Shown piece after piece: positions 1 through 7,671 of a DNA stretch of 41,812 bases. Position numbers and translations under genes: made by a program. The notes beneath the pieces are model-generated. The model was not told the origin of the DNA. It did no database searches and was given only the letters and a program-made list of their open reading frames with translations. The stretch is from NCBI GenBank assembly GCA_012270795.1, contig JAAXHO010000197.1, positions 1 to 41,812 of the forward strand, read 5' to 3'. Positions within the stretch are counted from its first letter, which is position 1, and every line of letters starts with the position of its first letter. This stretch comes from Candidatus Poribacteria bacterium. Lineage in GTDB: Bacteria > Poribacteria > WGA-4E > WGA-3G.

Positions 1-6
1 AAACCC

Positions 7-24
7 GACAATTGAATGCCTCTG
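7..24. mobile_element. Terminus of an inverted-repeat element (other end outside window)
   Basis: The 18-mer GACAATTGAATGCCTCTG is identical to the right terminal repeat of the complete small element at 21460-21620, where it ends exactly at a 10-bp target duplication. I read it as the right end of a second copy whose body lies left of the window. The target duplication cannot be verified here; if 10 bp long it would be bases 25-34. Confidence 0.6.
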
Positions 25-40
25 GGACAAACATTTTTTA

Positions 41-69
41 TTGACAAAAATTGCACAAAATGTTATAAT
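41..69 (+). promoter_or_regulatory. Sigma-70 type promoter
   Basis: A consensus -35 (TTGACA, 41-46) and a consensus -10 (TATAAT, 64-69) are separated by 17 bp. Transcription would start near 76, leaving a leader of about 180 nt before the ATG at 255. The promoter lies 16 bp to the right of the inverted-repeat terminus at 7-24, so the neighbouring element could have altered its upstream context. Confidence 0.8.
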
Positions 70-75
70 GCTGAT

Positions 76-254
76 AACGTCTAAAGAGGTGCCAATATGG
101 GTGCTCTTTCACTAAGATTATACTTTAGGGAGTGCTTTAGGCGGCAGGGATCCCACACTGCTTTAAAGAACTACCCCAACCGAAGCGCACGTATAGCATC
201 ACAACCAACAGACACCGCTACAAATGCAGTGTCCATCCTATAGGAAATAAACCG
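76..254 (+). promoter_or_regulatory. Long structured 5' leader, possible cis-regulatory RNA
   Basis: About 180 nt between the promoter and the first gene contain three hairpins: 83-88 with 104-109 (AAAGAG/CTCTTT); 135-139 with 164-168 (CTTTA/TAAAG) enclosing 144-147 with 158-161 (GCAG/CTGC); and 211-218 with 226-233 (GACACCGC/GCAGTGTC, one mismatch). The Shine-Dalgarno AGGA lies in the palindrome TCCTATAGGA at 236-245. I do not recognise a known riboswitch or 6S RNA. That it is a functional RNA is inference. Confidence 0.35.
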
Positions 255-892
255 ATGACGAAAAAACTTTATTGGGCAATAGCAATCATGATAGTCGGTT
301 TCGTCGCTTTGCAAATCTATTTGCACATAGACCTGAAAAACTTCAAGGAAGACATTGAAGCGACGAGAATAGAACCCGAAACCCCAACAACATCAGACGG
401 TGTTATGAGTGAGGAAAAACCTACAAAGGAAATAACCAAACATACAGAAGAAATAACCGAACCGATAGAAGTAAAAGAAGAACCAGAATTAGTTTCACCT
501 TTCGGGTTAGGGCCCTATCCAAAACTACCTGATGGATACCTTGACCCTGAAACTTTTTGGGGACAATGCAAAGACATTAATCATGAATTACTCAGACGTG
601 TTACTCAAAAAATGCGGCAAGATGGGACACGTGATAGATATAGCAGTGTCGGTGGAGCTTTTTTGAACGGCAAATTAGTTATTACACCGATTAAAAAGGG
701 AAGCATTCTTGTTGAATATATAACCGATATAAATGGCGAGAAAAAATAGTTAGCGCAAAAGGTGCACCTGATTTAGTGCCATACGGTGTAGTATATAGGG
801 ACGAAGGTGATGTTCCGTCACATATCAAAGTTGTTACTCTGGAAGAGATAGCAATTGATCCATATCAATATTTGGGTCTACAAGAACCTTAG
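255..892 (+). pseudogene. Membrane-anchored protein of unknown function, frameshifted
   Basis: The first 164 residues start with a short basic stretch and one hydrophobic segment (about residues 6-22), then an acidic, Pro/Glu/Thr-rich linker and a small domain around residues 80-160, suggesting a tethered periplasmic or surface domain. The frame stops at 747 just after a run of six A (741-746). Re-reading one base there (-1) opens 48 more codons to a TAG at 890-892, with coherent composition and the text DPYQYLGLQEP at the end. One A is probably missing from the run, either as a real mutation or as a homopolymer sequencing error; programmed slippage is less likely because the heptamer is not ideal. 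AGGA lies 9 nt before the ATG. No function is assigned. Confidence 0.6.
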
Positions 893-1209
893 GAGGTTTA
901 AAAGCGGAAGCTACAGGTCAACATTTAAAACACGATAGTGAAAATCATAGTGTGGAGTCGGTTGCACCGACAACCAAAACAGCGAGAGATTTATACATTG
1001 TTTGTTTTTCCTGTTATGATAGTGGTTGTGATGTATGCAATCGTTATAGAAGACATCCTTGGCAATAATCACTTTACCGTCAGAATAATGGACAGGCAGG
1101 TATCTTCATTAAGTATCTGCCTTTTCTTATTTAATTTGACTTAAAGGTGGAGTTGTCTTAGCATGGTAGAAATAAGTAATATTAATTGTTAATAGGTGAA
1201 TTATAATTC
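893..1209. other. Intergenic region without a convincing gene
   Basis: About 317 bp separate the frameshifted gene from the sulfatase-fold gene. A short open stretch follows in another frame (about 892-1067, ending with a Cys-rich segment), but it has no start codon near the AGGAGG at 891-896. It may be a further decayed piece of the upstream gene. The only clear signal is the terminator at 1094-1130. Confidence 0.4.
1094..1130 (+). terminator. Rho-independent terminator
   Basis: GGCAGGTAT (1095-1103) pairs with GTATCTGCC (1113-1121) as a 9-bp stem allowing two G-U pairs, around a 9-nt loop, followed by TTTTCTTATTTAATT. It lies between the frameshifted first gene and the sulfatase-fold gene. 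Confidence 0.65.
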
Positions 1210-2658
1210 ATGAAAAATATCGTCTTACTAATTACTGATACTTTCCGTCATGACAACCTCGGTGAACGGGCAGAAAAGCCGATCCGAACGCCGATGCTTG
1301 ATAAATTTGAAGCTGAATGTGCAACTGCCATAGATAAATTCTATATGAGCAGTTTTCCAACAATTCCACATCGTACGGATGTCGCCACCGGCACATTGGG
1401 ATGGCCACACTATGGATGGCAAGCGATTGACCTTAGTGGACCGAACCATATCGCAAAACTCTTAGCCGGACAGGGATATGCAACGCAGTTAATCTGTGAT
1501 TGTCCACATCTATTCAATGCACGGTTCCAACAAGGTTTTCAAGCTGCATTTCAACATCGCGGGCAGGAGGGGGACAAACCCCTGCTACATCTCAACGATG
1601 AAATACAGACCATCATGCCAGATGAAAAGACACGTCCAAACCCAGCTTTTAGAGGTAACACCTTACCGAATACGCACCGTTGGACAAACCGATATTATCA
1701 ATATGAGGCAGAGACGTTTTCTGGCAGAACATCACAAACCGCCATACGTTTCTTAGAAGAGAACTATCGTTCAGGACCTTTCTTCCTGTGGGTTGATTTT
1801 TTTGATCCTCACGAACCGTGGGATCCGCCTGAATACATCGTGAAACGTTATGACCCTGACTATACTGGACCACCGATGCTCCATCCAAACTATGGACGTT
1901 CCTCTATTTACACCGATGCAGAATTGCACAATCTATGGGCGCACTACGCTGGCGAATCAGAAATGGTTGACCGACATATCGGTCGCATCCTTGAAAAAGT
2001 GGAAGACCTTGAACTATGGGATGACACGATTGTAGTCGTGATGTCAGACCACGGCATGTCTATCGGTGAACATGAAAGGACAGGCAAATCTAACATTGAT
2101 TCAGAAGATCCGCTATATTGGCCCACATATCCCGAAATCAATCATCAAATGTTCCTAATAGCAGGGAGTAATATCCCACAAGGGCAACAGCTTGATATGA
2201 TTGCACAACCGATGGATATATTTCCATCTCTGTGCGATCTGGCAGGGGTTACACTTGACCCCCCGAAACCTTTTGAAGGTAGATCATTTGCCGAAGCACT
2301 TTTAAGCGGTGAAAGTCAACACAGAGAATACGCTGTAACGGGCACACATATAGGGGCTCGCAACGGCACTGTCCCGCGTAGAGCAACGACTCCGTTTCTT
2401 GTTACGGAACGATGGGGGTATGCCCCTGTTGGTGCTTATGGCACACCTGAGCTGTTTGACCTTACAGCTGACCCTATTGCTACGAACAATCTTGCTGATG
2501 ACAACACAGACCTTGTCACTGAATTGCATCAACTTTTTATGGCACATCTATTGGAACACAATGCCCCAGAACGTTTCCTTGCTTTATGGCAAGAACCCCC
2601 CACAGGAGATGGACGTGGGAAGTGGGCAATTGACTATCCAGATGAAGAAAAAGATTAG
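1210..2658 (+). CDS. Sulfatase-like hydrolase, alkaline phosphatase superfamily
   Basis: 482 aa, with no obvious signal peptide. The N-terminus carries the metal-binding ITD motif (Asp10). The second metal site is SDHGMSIGEH near residues 279-288. The region that in sulfatases reads C/S-x-P-x-R-x-x-x-x-T-G is here TIPHRTDVATG (residues 51-61), so the formylglycine precursor position holds Thr51. Formylglycine cannot be made from Thr, but related phosphatases and phosphodiesterases of this superfamily use a Thr nucleophile. The substrate may therefore be a phosphoester or phosphonate rather than a sulfate ester. The ATG is preceded by a weak TAGGTG. It stands alone, with a terminator upstream and a palindrome downstream. 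Confidence 0.85.
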   Translation: MKNIVLLITDTFRHDNLGERAEKPIRTPMLDKFEAECATAIDKFYMSSFPTIPHRTDVATGTLGWPHYGWQAIDLSGPNHIAKLLAGQGYATQLICDCPHLFNARFQQGFQAAFQHRGQEGDKPLLHLNDEIQTIMPDEKTRPNPAFRGNTLPNTHRWTNRYYQYEAETFSGRTSQTAIRFLEENYRSGPFFLWVDFFDPHEPWDPPEYIVKRYDPDYTGPPMLHPNYGRSSIYTDAELHNLWAHYAGESEMVDRHIGRILEKVEDLELWDDTIVVVMSDHGMSIGEHERTGKSNIDSEDPLYWPTYPEINHQMFLIAGSNIPQGQQLDMIAQPMDIFPSLCDLAGVTLDPPKPFEGRSFAEALLSGESQHREYAVTGTHIGARNGTVPRRATTPFLVTERWGYAPVGAYGTPELFDLTADPIATNNLADDNTDLVTELHQLFMAHLLEHNAPERFLALWQEPPTGDGRGKWAIDYPDEEKD

Positions 2659-2710
2659 TAGCAAACAATTTGCCTTATATAACCTAAGTTGCTACCTACT
2701 TTAGAATACT

Positions 2711-2785
2711 CTTGTTGGAGGGGTTTCTAACCCCGATTTTATGCCGTCCCCCTCTGCTATCGGGGTTAGAAACCCCTCCAACAAG
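2711..2785. repeat. Perfect 27-bp inverted repeat, possible bidirectional terminator
   Basis: The left arm at 2711-2737 is exactly complementary to 2759-2785, with a 21-nt loop. The arm core GGAGGGGTTTCTAACCCCGAT recurs at 32240-32260 and, with a shorter TTTTC centre, at 21494-21513, so it belongs to a dispersed palindrome family. It lies about 50 bp after the sulfatase-fold stop and could end transcription. Confidence 0.75.
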
Positions 2786-2825
2786 AGGAAAATGGGGCTG
2801 GGTAACCACTAAATTGACACCCGGG

Positions 2826-2843
2826 GAATGCCATAAGGCATTC
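2826..2843. repeat. GAATGCC-N4-GGCATTC palindrome
   Basis: Seven-bp arms around ATAA. The same module occurs at 6116-6133, 6140-6157 and 10917-10934, usually joined to CCGGG on one side and CATACC(GTTGATTT) on the other. It is a dispersed intergenic repeat of unknown function. Confidence 0.6.
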
Positions 2844-3026
2844 ATACCGTTGATTTATGGGTTTCGCATGCTCTACCCGCCCTACGAAAAATGGTATATT
2901 ATAAAATAGAAATAGTATTATTACCACATTCCTCCCACCCACAAAAAAATATTTTTCAAATTATGCAATTATCTTCCCCAGAATTGTGTCTATATATTTA
3001 AAGACTAATTTGTTTTGAGGTTTGCA

Positions 3027-6014
3027 ATGAAAAGCAATGATGCTGACTTGATTCAACAAACCATAAATGGTAATGATAAAGCTTTTACTGCACTTGTGGA
3101 AAAATACCAAAAACAGATACATGCATTAGCTTGGCAGAAAATTGGTGATTTCCACATTGCACAAGAAATTACGCAGGATACCTTCCTAACAGCATATCAA
3201 AAGTTAGAGACACTCAAGCACTACAATCGCTTTGCGGGTTGGCTTTATGTTATCGCTGCTAGAAAGTGTAAGAACTGGTTTCGCAAGAAAAAGCTAAATT
3301 TACAATCATTAGAAACGACTGATCCAGTTGAATTAGAGGAGGTGTACTACTCAGAATATATGACACAACAACGCGAAGATGCAGCAAACAAGGAAAGACG
3401 TGCAATCGTGCAGAAGTTGCTCAGTCAATTAAAAGAGAGTGAACGCACGGTAGTAAATCTTTACTACATTGCTGAAATGACATGTGAAGATATTGGAAAA
3501 TTTTTGGGTGTATCTCCTAACACAGTACGTAGTAGATTACACCGCGCACGCAATAGATTAAAGAAGGAGGAATCCATGATTAAAGAAAACTTGAGCAGTT
3601 TCCACCTGCCAACACAACTCACAGAAAACATCATGCAGCAAATTACCGAACTAAAACCAATTGTTCCATCAACAACCAAGCCACTTTTACCCATGGCAAT
3701 GTCAGCAGTATCGGCTATATTCGTGCTTTTGCTGTTCGGTATTGGGGCTAAAAACTTTTTTCATTTTCAAGAACCGTATAGTTTGAATGCACAAACTGCA
3801 CCAACAATTGAAATTACTGATACTCAACTTGTCATAGACATTCCAGAAAAACCGACAGTACAAGCACAGAGTAGAAACTTAACTAAAATAGGACAGGGTA
3901 ACGGTACTGATCAGAATTCAGACAAAACACTTTTTGCAGCACAATCCAATAAAGACACAGCACATATAATAAAAGGGGATTGGGTTCAAACAAATGGACC
4001 AGAAGGAGGTCCTGTCAGATTACTTTTCTATTCAGCACAAGATGAACTATATGCATGTACTGATTTCGATCTCTACAAACTGTCAATAAATGAACAAAGG
4101 TGGAATTTAATCAGTTCCAACTTGCCATTTAAGGGGATATTGCATATTTTAGAACGTGAGGATACCTTTTTTGCGGTCTCTCATAAAGAAATATTTTCTT
4201 CCGTTGATAAAGGTAGGACCTGGAATTCATTAGGTGCACGTCCAGAAGGAAAGTTTGCTGGTATGGCTATAACTGATAAAGCCTTTTATTTAGCGTTGGA
4301 AAAAAGTGTATATCAATCCAAAGATAGTGGAAAAACATGGAATATTGTGATCAAGGAATTGAAAGACAAGAAAATTCGCTCAATCACAGCGATAGATAAC
4401 ACTGTATTTATTGGGGGTGATTCTGGACTCTATAGACTAAAGTCAGAGACATGGCAACTAATACCGGTAGATTGGAAAGTCAATAATATTCGTTCCGTGG
4501 CAAGCGCGGATGACAAACTCTATGTGGTTGAAGGTGTAAAAGAAAAGAATAGAGTAATTTCAGAATTCATGCAAATGATGACGACTGCACAACCCCCCTT
4601 GTCGTTATATAGTTCCACGGATTTAGGCGATACATGGGAAAAAATTGAGTTAGAGAAAAGAACTTTGAAGAACCCAAGAGGAAGTAGTTTTTCAGTATCA
4701 AGCGACACAGTTACAGAAGTATCTCCAACTCTCAAAACAACATCATATCAAAACAATCTTTTGGTTTGTGAATCGGTATACGGGTATTATATAAAAGATG
4801 GTAAAGGAAACTTGTTTAATTTCCCTGCAAGTTTAGCTGACACAAATACAACTCCTGCAATTGCAATGCTTAATGATAACCTAATCTATTCTGCAGGAAA
4901 AGATGGTGTATACAGAACCAACAATGCCGGAAAAACATGGCAACAATTCAATACAGGTATGGCAAATAGTAATGTGATAAATTTGGTTGCAGTCAATGAT
5001 TCTCTGTATGCAAACATTGGTAATCAACTGGTAACATCTTCAGATGGTGGAGAATCGTGGTCACCTATACACGGAAAAACAGGTCAGATCATAGATTTAG
5101 TTGAATCTAACGGTATTTTATATGCGAAAGGAACAAGAAATATTGCCCCTCACTTATATCGCAAACGCAGCGAAGAAAACCGTATGAGTTCTGTCCCTGA
5201 CATACCTGCTTTTAGTGTTCCTGACTTTGATAATGAGTTAAGCGAAAAAATAAGTAAAGCACTTCTTGAAACAGTTCAGGAAGATGGTAAGAAAAATCTT
5301 GAGAATGAAAAAAAGATTGATCCGAAGCATTTCAATGCAGAAAGGTTCAATGAAATATACAACAGAATAATGACAGAAAGTCTAAATGATTCTATAAAAT
5401 ATCTGATAGGAAATTTCGCTATAGAAAATTCAACAGTTTATATAGAATTCAGCAAGGCACTCTTAAGATGGAAACCGGGCGAATCTAAATGGCACAATAC
5501 GCAACTGATAGATAAAGCTGACTATGATATATTTAATGATCACAACATTAATCCATATTCAAGTGGTTTCAAAATTGCTGTTTCGGGTAAGACTGTTTAT
5601 GTCGGCAAACGAGATGGAAACCTTATGCTATCCTTTGATGAAGGAGACAACTGGAACAATGTTACCTCAAAACTGCCTTATGCAGATGTTCAATACAATG
5701 ATATTACCATTGCTGGAAATACCGTCTACGTTGCAACTGATAAAGGTGTTGTGAGATCCCAAAACGGAATTGATTGGCAGATTATCACAGACACAGAGGG
5801 GGTTTCTCTCATTGTAGAAAGGTTTGCTGTTGAAGACTCAAAGGTATACGGTCAAGTTGGAAAGTTAATATATCAAATAGAAGAAAAAACAGGTAAATGG
5901 AAGCAGGTTACACCAGAGATTCCATATCAAATTGCCTGCTTTGATGTTGATGGTCAAACACTATATGTTGGAACATTCGGTGGCGGTGTACATCGATTTA
6001 CACTTGAAGAATAG
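3027..6014 (+). CDS. ECF-type sigma factor fused through a TM helix to a BNR/Asp-box beta-propeller
   Basis: 995 aa from the ATG at 3027, preceded by GAGG with a 6-nt spacer; a TTG 12 bases upstream is in frame but has no ribosome site. Residues about 5-75 match sigma region 2 and residues about 125-185 match region 4 with its helix-turn-helix (CEDIGKFLGVSPNTVRSRLH). A hydrophobic segment at about residues 219-243 is followed by some 750 residues with repeated Asp-box motifs such as SKDSGKTW, SSTDLGDTW, TNNAGKTW, SSDGGESW and SFDEGDNW. The architecture predicts a cytoplasmic sigma factor tied to a large extracytoplasmic propeller. No separate anti-sigma gene is adjacent. How the sigma part would be released or act from the membrane is unknown. 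Confidence 0.85.
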   Translation: MKSNDADLIQQTINGNDKAFTALVEKYQKQIHALAWQKIGDFHIAQEITQDTFLTAYQKLETLKHYNRFAGWLYVIAARKCKNWFRKKKLNLQSLETTDPVELEEVYYSEYMTQQREDAANKERRAIVQKLLSQLKESERTVVNLYYIAEMTCEDIGKFLGVSPNTVRSRLHRARNRLKKEESMIKENLSSFHLPTQLTENIMQQITELKPIVPSTTKPLLPMAMSAVSAIFVLLLFGIGAKNFFHFQEPYSLNAQTAPTIEITDTQLVIDIPEKPTVQAQSRNLTKIGQGNGTDQNSDKTLFAAQSNKDTAHIIKGDWVQTNGPEGGPVRLLFYSAQDELYACTDFDLYKLSINEQRWNLISSNLPFKGILHILEREDTFFAVSHKEIFSSVDKGRTWNSLGARPEGKFAGMAITDKAFYLALEKSVYQSKDSGKTWNIVIKELKDKKIRSITAIDNTVFIGGDSGLYRLKSETWQLIPVDWKVNNIRSVASADDKLYVVEGVKEKNRVISEFMQMMTTAQPPLSLYSSTDLGDTWEKIELEKRTLKNPRGSSFSVSSDTVTEVSPTLKTTSYQNNLLVCESVYGYYIKDGKGNLFNFPASLADTNTTPAIAMLNDNLIYSAGKDGVYRTNNAGKTWQQFNTGMANSNVINLVAVNDSLYANIGNQLVTSSDGGESWSPIHGKTGQIIDLVESNGILYAKGTRNIAPHLYRKRSEENRMSSVPDIPAFSVPDFDNELSEKISKALLETVQEDGKKNLENEKKIDPKHFNAERFNEIYNRIMTESLNDSIKYLIGNFAIENSTVYIEFSKALLRWKPGESKWHNTQLIDKADYDIFNDHNINPYSSGFKIAVSGKTVYVGKRDGNLMLSFDEGDNWNNVTSKLPYADVQYNDITIAGNTVYVATDKGVVRSQNGIDWQIITDTEGVSLIVERFAVEDSKVYGQVGKLIYQIEEKTGKWKQVTPEIPYQIACFDVDGQTLYVGTFGGGVHRFTLEE

Positions 6015-6063
6015 TAACCGTTTCAATTATGGTGAAATATGAAAATAATTGGACCCTTTCACA

Positions 6064-6090
6064 GGTAGGAGCGACCTCCCGGTCGCGACC
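6064..6090. repeat. GGTAGGAGCGACC...GGTCGCGACC palindrome
   Basis: It is a member of a dispersed palindromic family also found at 10885-10912, 10947-10962 and 21530-21569. The GGTCGC/GCGACC core gives the hairpin. Confidence 0.55.
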
Positions 6091-6167
6091 TGCAAATCAA
6101 GAAATCAAAGGTATGAATGCTATAGAGCATTCCCCGGGTATGAATGCCTTATGGCATTCCCCGGATT

Positions 6168-6418
6168 TCACGGTGTGCTTCAGAATCACGGAATTCGCGG
6201 AAAACACGGAATACACGGAAAAGACACCCACAATAAAACGTCTTGATAAGGGTAATGGTTATTCTTAGCAAAAAATCATGATGCAGTGGTCATTCCGCGT
6301 CTTCTGTGTTTTCCGCGTTTTCCGCGATTCCGCACACACCCCGAAATCCGCGCTTCAGACAAAAAAGGTGACAAAAACTTTACTCCCAATTCATGCCAAA
6401 AACTTTACACACCCCAAG
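6168..6418. mobile_element. Partial copy of the GGGTGTGTA-ended element
   Basis: The stretch from CGGATTTCACGGTGTGCTTCAG through GTCTTGATAAGGGTAATGGTTATTC and the TTCCGCG arm to CTTTACACACC matches the order of segments in the element at 24250-24533. The right terminus is present (AAAAACTTTACACACC, near 6400-6414). The left terminus is replaced by GAATGCC palindromes. The small element at 6422-6610 has since landed at its right edge. Confidence 0.5.
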
Positions 6419-6619
6419 TTTCAGGGTTATTCAGTTTTGGTATTTTTTCAGATATTTATAACATTCGTGAATTAGATGCGTAGGTCGGGTAGAGCGTAGC
6501 GAAACCCGACAGGAAGGAAACGTGTCGGGTTTCGCTACGCTCTACCCGACCTACAATATAAACTAATAGTAACACAAATAAACGAAAACTCTTAAAACTG
6601 AATAACCCTGCCCAAGTTT
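6413..6619. mobile_element. Small inverted-repeat element with 9-bp target duplication
   Basis: The element is 6422-6610 (189 bp). The left terminus CAGGGTTATTCAGTTTT (6422-6438) and right terminus (6594-6610) are perfect 17-bp inverted repeats, flanked by identical 9-bp CCCAAGTTT copies at 6413-6421 and 6611-6619. Inside lies a long palindrome of the GTCGGGTAGAGCGTAGCGAA type (6481-6556). It has no coding capacity, so it is non-autonomous. The terminus resembles that of the element at 21460-21620 (shared pattern CAGRGKYATTCARTT), suggesting the same transposase family. The 9-10 bp duplications would fit an IS4-like enzyme, but that is inference. Confidence 0.85.
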
Positions 6620-6628
6620 AACACACTA

Positions 6629-6657
6629 TTGACATAAATAATGCTATATGATAACAT
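6629..6657 (+). promoter_or_regulatory. Sigma-70 type promoter of the LamG gene
   Basis: TTGACA (6629-6634) is followed by a 17-bp spacer and TAACAT (6652-6657) with TG just upstream of the -10. It begins 10 bp after the right target duplication of the element at 6422-6610. The leader is about 100 nt and contains small hairpins (GTATT/AATAC near 6670-6685; TGCC/GGCA near 6690-6708). Confidence 0.65.
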
Positions 6658-6763
6658 TAACAATATAAGCGTATTGTTTAAAATACGACATTGCCTAAAG
6701 TAAAGGCATGTTATGAAAATTGTAAATAATATTTGAATTTTTCAAAAAATAAAGGAGAAAATC

Positions 6764-7570
6764 ATGTTTGGTACAAAATTAAATAAAATCAGCATTGCGC
6801 AAATTTACATCATTGTAATTCCAGTTTTTCTTTTATCAAGTGTTATGTCAACAGATGCTGTTGTAGATGAAAACACTGTAGCAGTTTGGCTTTTTGAAGA
6901 GGGAAGCGGTCCCATTGTTAGAGATGCATCAGGTAATGGGCACGACGGAGAATTCACCGGTAGCCTAAATAGGGTTAAAACAAAATTTGGGGAAGGGATA
7001 CAATTCCCTGGTGACGACAGTGGATATATCGTTGTTGATTCTACCAGCAAACTGGAATTAGAAACTTTTTCCATAGAAGTCTTAGTCAAAATCACGGATC
7101 ATGCTGGGAAATGGCAAGGTATTGTGTGTAAACAACAACAGGGTTGTGTGAATCGAAACTACGGTATATGGGTGCATGTTGATCAAAGAGTCTTACATGG
7201 GCAGATAGGGGCAAATGGCAATTGCGCATTCAACATAAACGGCACTACAACCATTACAGACAGTGTATGGCACTATCTCGCGTTTACTTTTGATGGAAAA
7301 ACGGGACGTTTATATGTTGGCGGTGTATTGGAAACAGAACAGGAAAATTCCAACACCTTTCAAAGCAACGATCCAATTACCATAGGTGTACCGAATAAAG
7401 GAAATGCTGCCGGATTGATTGGAATTATTGAAGAGATACGGATTTCTAACATCGCAAGAAGCGAAACCGAAATAAAAGAAGTTATGTCGGTTGGTTTAGC
7501 TCAAATATTGAGTGTTGACCCTGAAAGTAAACTTACTACGCGATGGGGGTATATCAAACAGGTTCAATAG
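6764..7570 (+). CDS. Secreted LamG/concanavalin A-like lectin domain protein
   Basis: 268 aa with a typical signal peptide (basic start, hydrophobic residues about 13-30, ending SSVMSTDA). A LamG-type jelly-roll follows at about residues 40-235: AVWLFEEGSG, DASGNGHDGEFTG, the motif SIEVLVKITD, WHYLAFTFDGKTGRLYVGG and IGIIEEIRISNIARSETEI are characteristic of Laminin_G_3 proteins. It ends with KLTTRWGYIKQVQ, matching the C-terminus of the LamG protein at 31399-32190. AAAGGAG lies 7 nt before the ATG. Such proteins bind sugars or adhere, but the ligand is unknown. It precedes the serine hydrolases and may be co-transcribed unless the inverted repeat at 7577-7671 intervenes. Confidence 0.85.
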   Translation: MFGTKLNKISIAQIYIIVIPVFLLSSVMSTDAVVDENTVAVWLFEEGSGPIVRDASGNGHDGEFTGSLNRVKTKFGEGIQFPGDDSGYIVVDSTSKLELETFSIEVLVKITDHAGKWQGIVCKQQQGCVNRNYGIWVHVDQRVLHGQIGANGNCAFNINGTTTITDSVWHYLAFTFDGKTGRLYVGGVLETEQENSNTFQSNDPITIGVPNKGNAAGLIGIIEEIRISNIARSETEIKEVMSVGLAQILSVDPESKLTTRWGYIKQVQ

Positions 7571-7576
7571 AAAAAA

Positions 7577-7671
7577 CCGTTCATGTAAAAAGTGAGTGCT
7601 AACGGAAAATTTGAACCTGCATGGCAATTGTGTTCATTGAAAACAACAGAACACACTTTTTACATGAGCGG
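7577..7671. repeat. 18-bp inverted repeat between LamG and lipoprotein genes
   Basis: CCGTTCATGTAAAAAGTG (7577-7594) pairs with 7654-7671 with one mismatch. A second 7-bp pair (TGTGTTC/GAACACA) is nested inside. It sits 7 bp after the LamG stop and ends 10 bp before the next Shine-Dalgarno. It could be a processed or attenuating hairpin, or a very small element flanked by A-rich sequence. No tail of Ts follows, so it is not a classical terminator. Confidence 0.5.

Larger units (their letters stand above)
2659..3026. other. Intergenic region with palindromic repeats
   Basis: The gap before the sigma-factor gene holds a long perfect hairpin (2711-2785), a GAATGCC/GGCATTC palindrome (2826-2843) with its flanking text CATACCGTTGATTT that recurs at 10932-10945, and a fragment resembling the TCTACCCG-type repeat of 6481-6556. 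From about 2900 it is AT-rich leader sequence. No gene is supported. Confidence 0.6.
6015..6763. other. Repeat-rich intergenic region
   Basis: This 749-bp gap has no credible gene; short ORFs over it translate palindromes. It holds, in order: the GGTAGGAGCGACC palindrome (6064-6090), two GAATGC palindromes (6116-6157), a long imperfect palindrome built from CACGGAA/TTCCGCG units (about 6168-6350) related to the element at 24250-24533, the complete small inverted-repeat element 6422-6610, and the promoter and leader of the LamG gene (6629-6763). Confidence 0.7.

Noticed and set aside
76-254. 6S RNA or known riboswitch
   Set aside because: No central bubble with closing stem of 6S type and no riboswitch core that I recognise; listed only as a structured leader.
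255-892. Programmed -1 frameshift as explanation for the interrupted first gene
   Set aside because: The heptamer is G AAA AAA, not a good slippery site, there is no obvious downstream pseudoknot, and a second gene shows the same poly-A defect.
938-1144. ORF of 68 codons after the first gene
   Set aside because: GTG start without ribosome site, hydrophobic low-complexity product and overlap with the terminator at 1094-1130.
1210-2658. Annotation as an active arylsulfatase
   Set aside because: The residue converted to formylglycine in sulfatases is Thr here.
6029-6483. Several short ORFs in the repeat-rich gap
   Set aside because: They translate dispersed palindromes and element sequence, overlap one another and lack ribosome sites.
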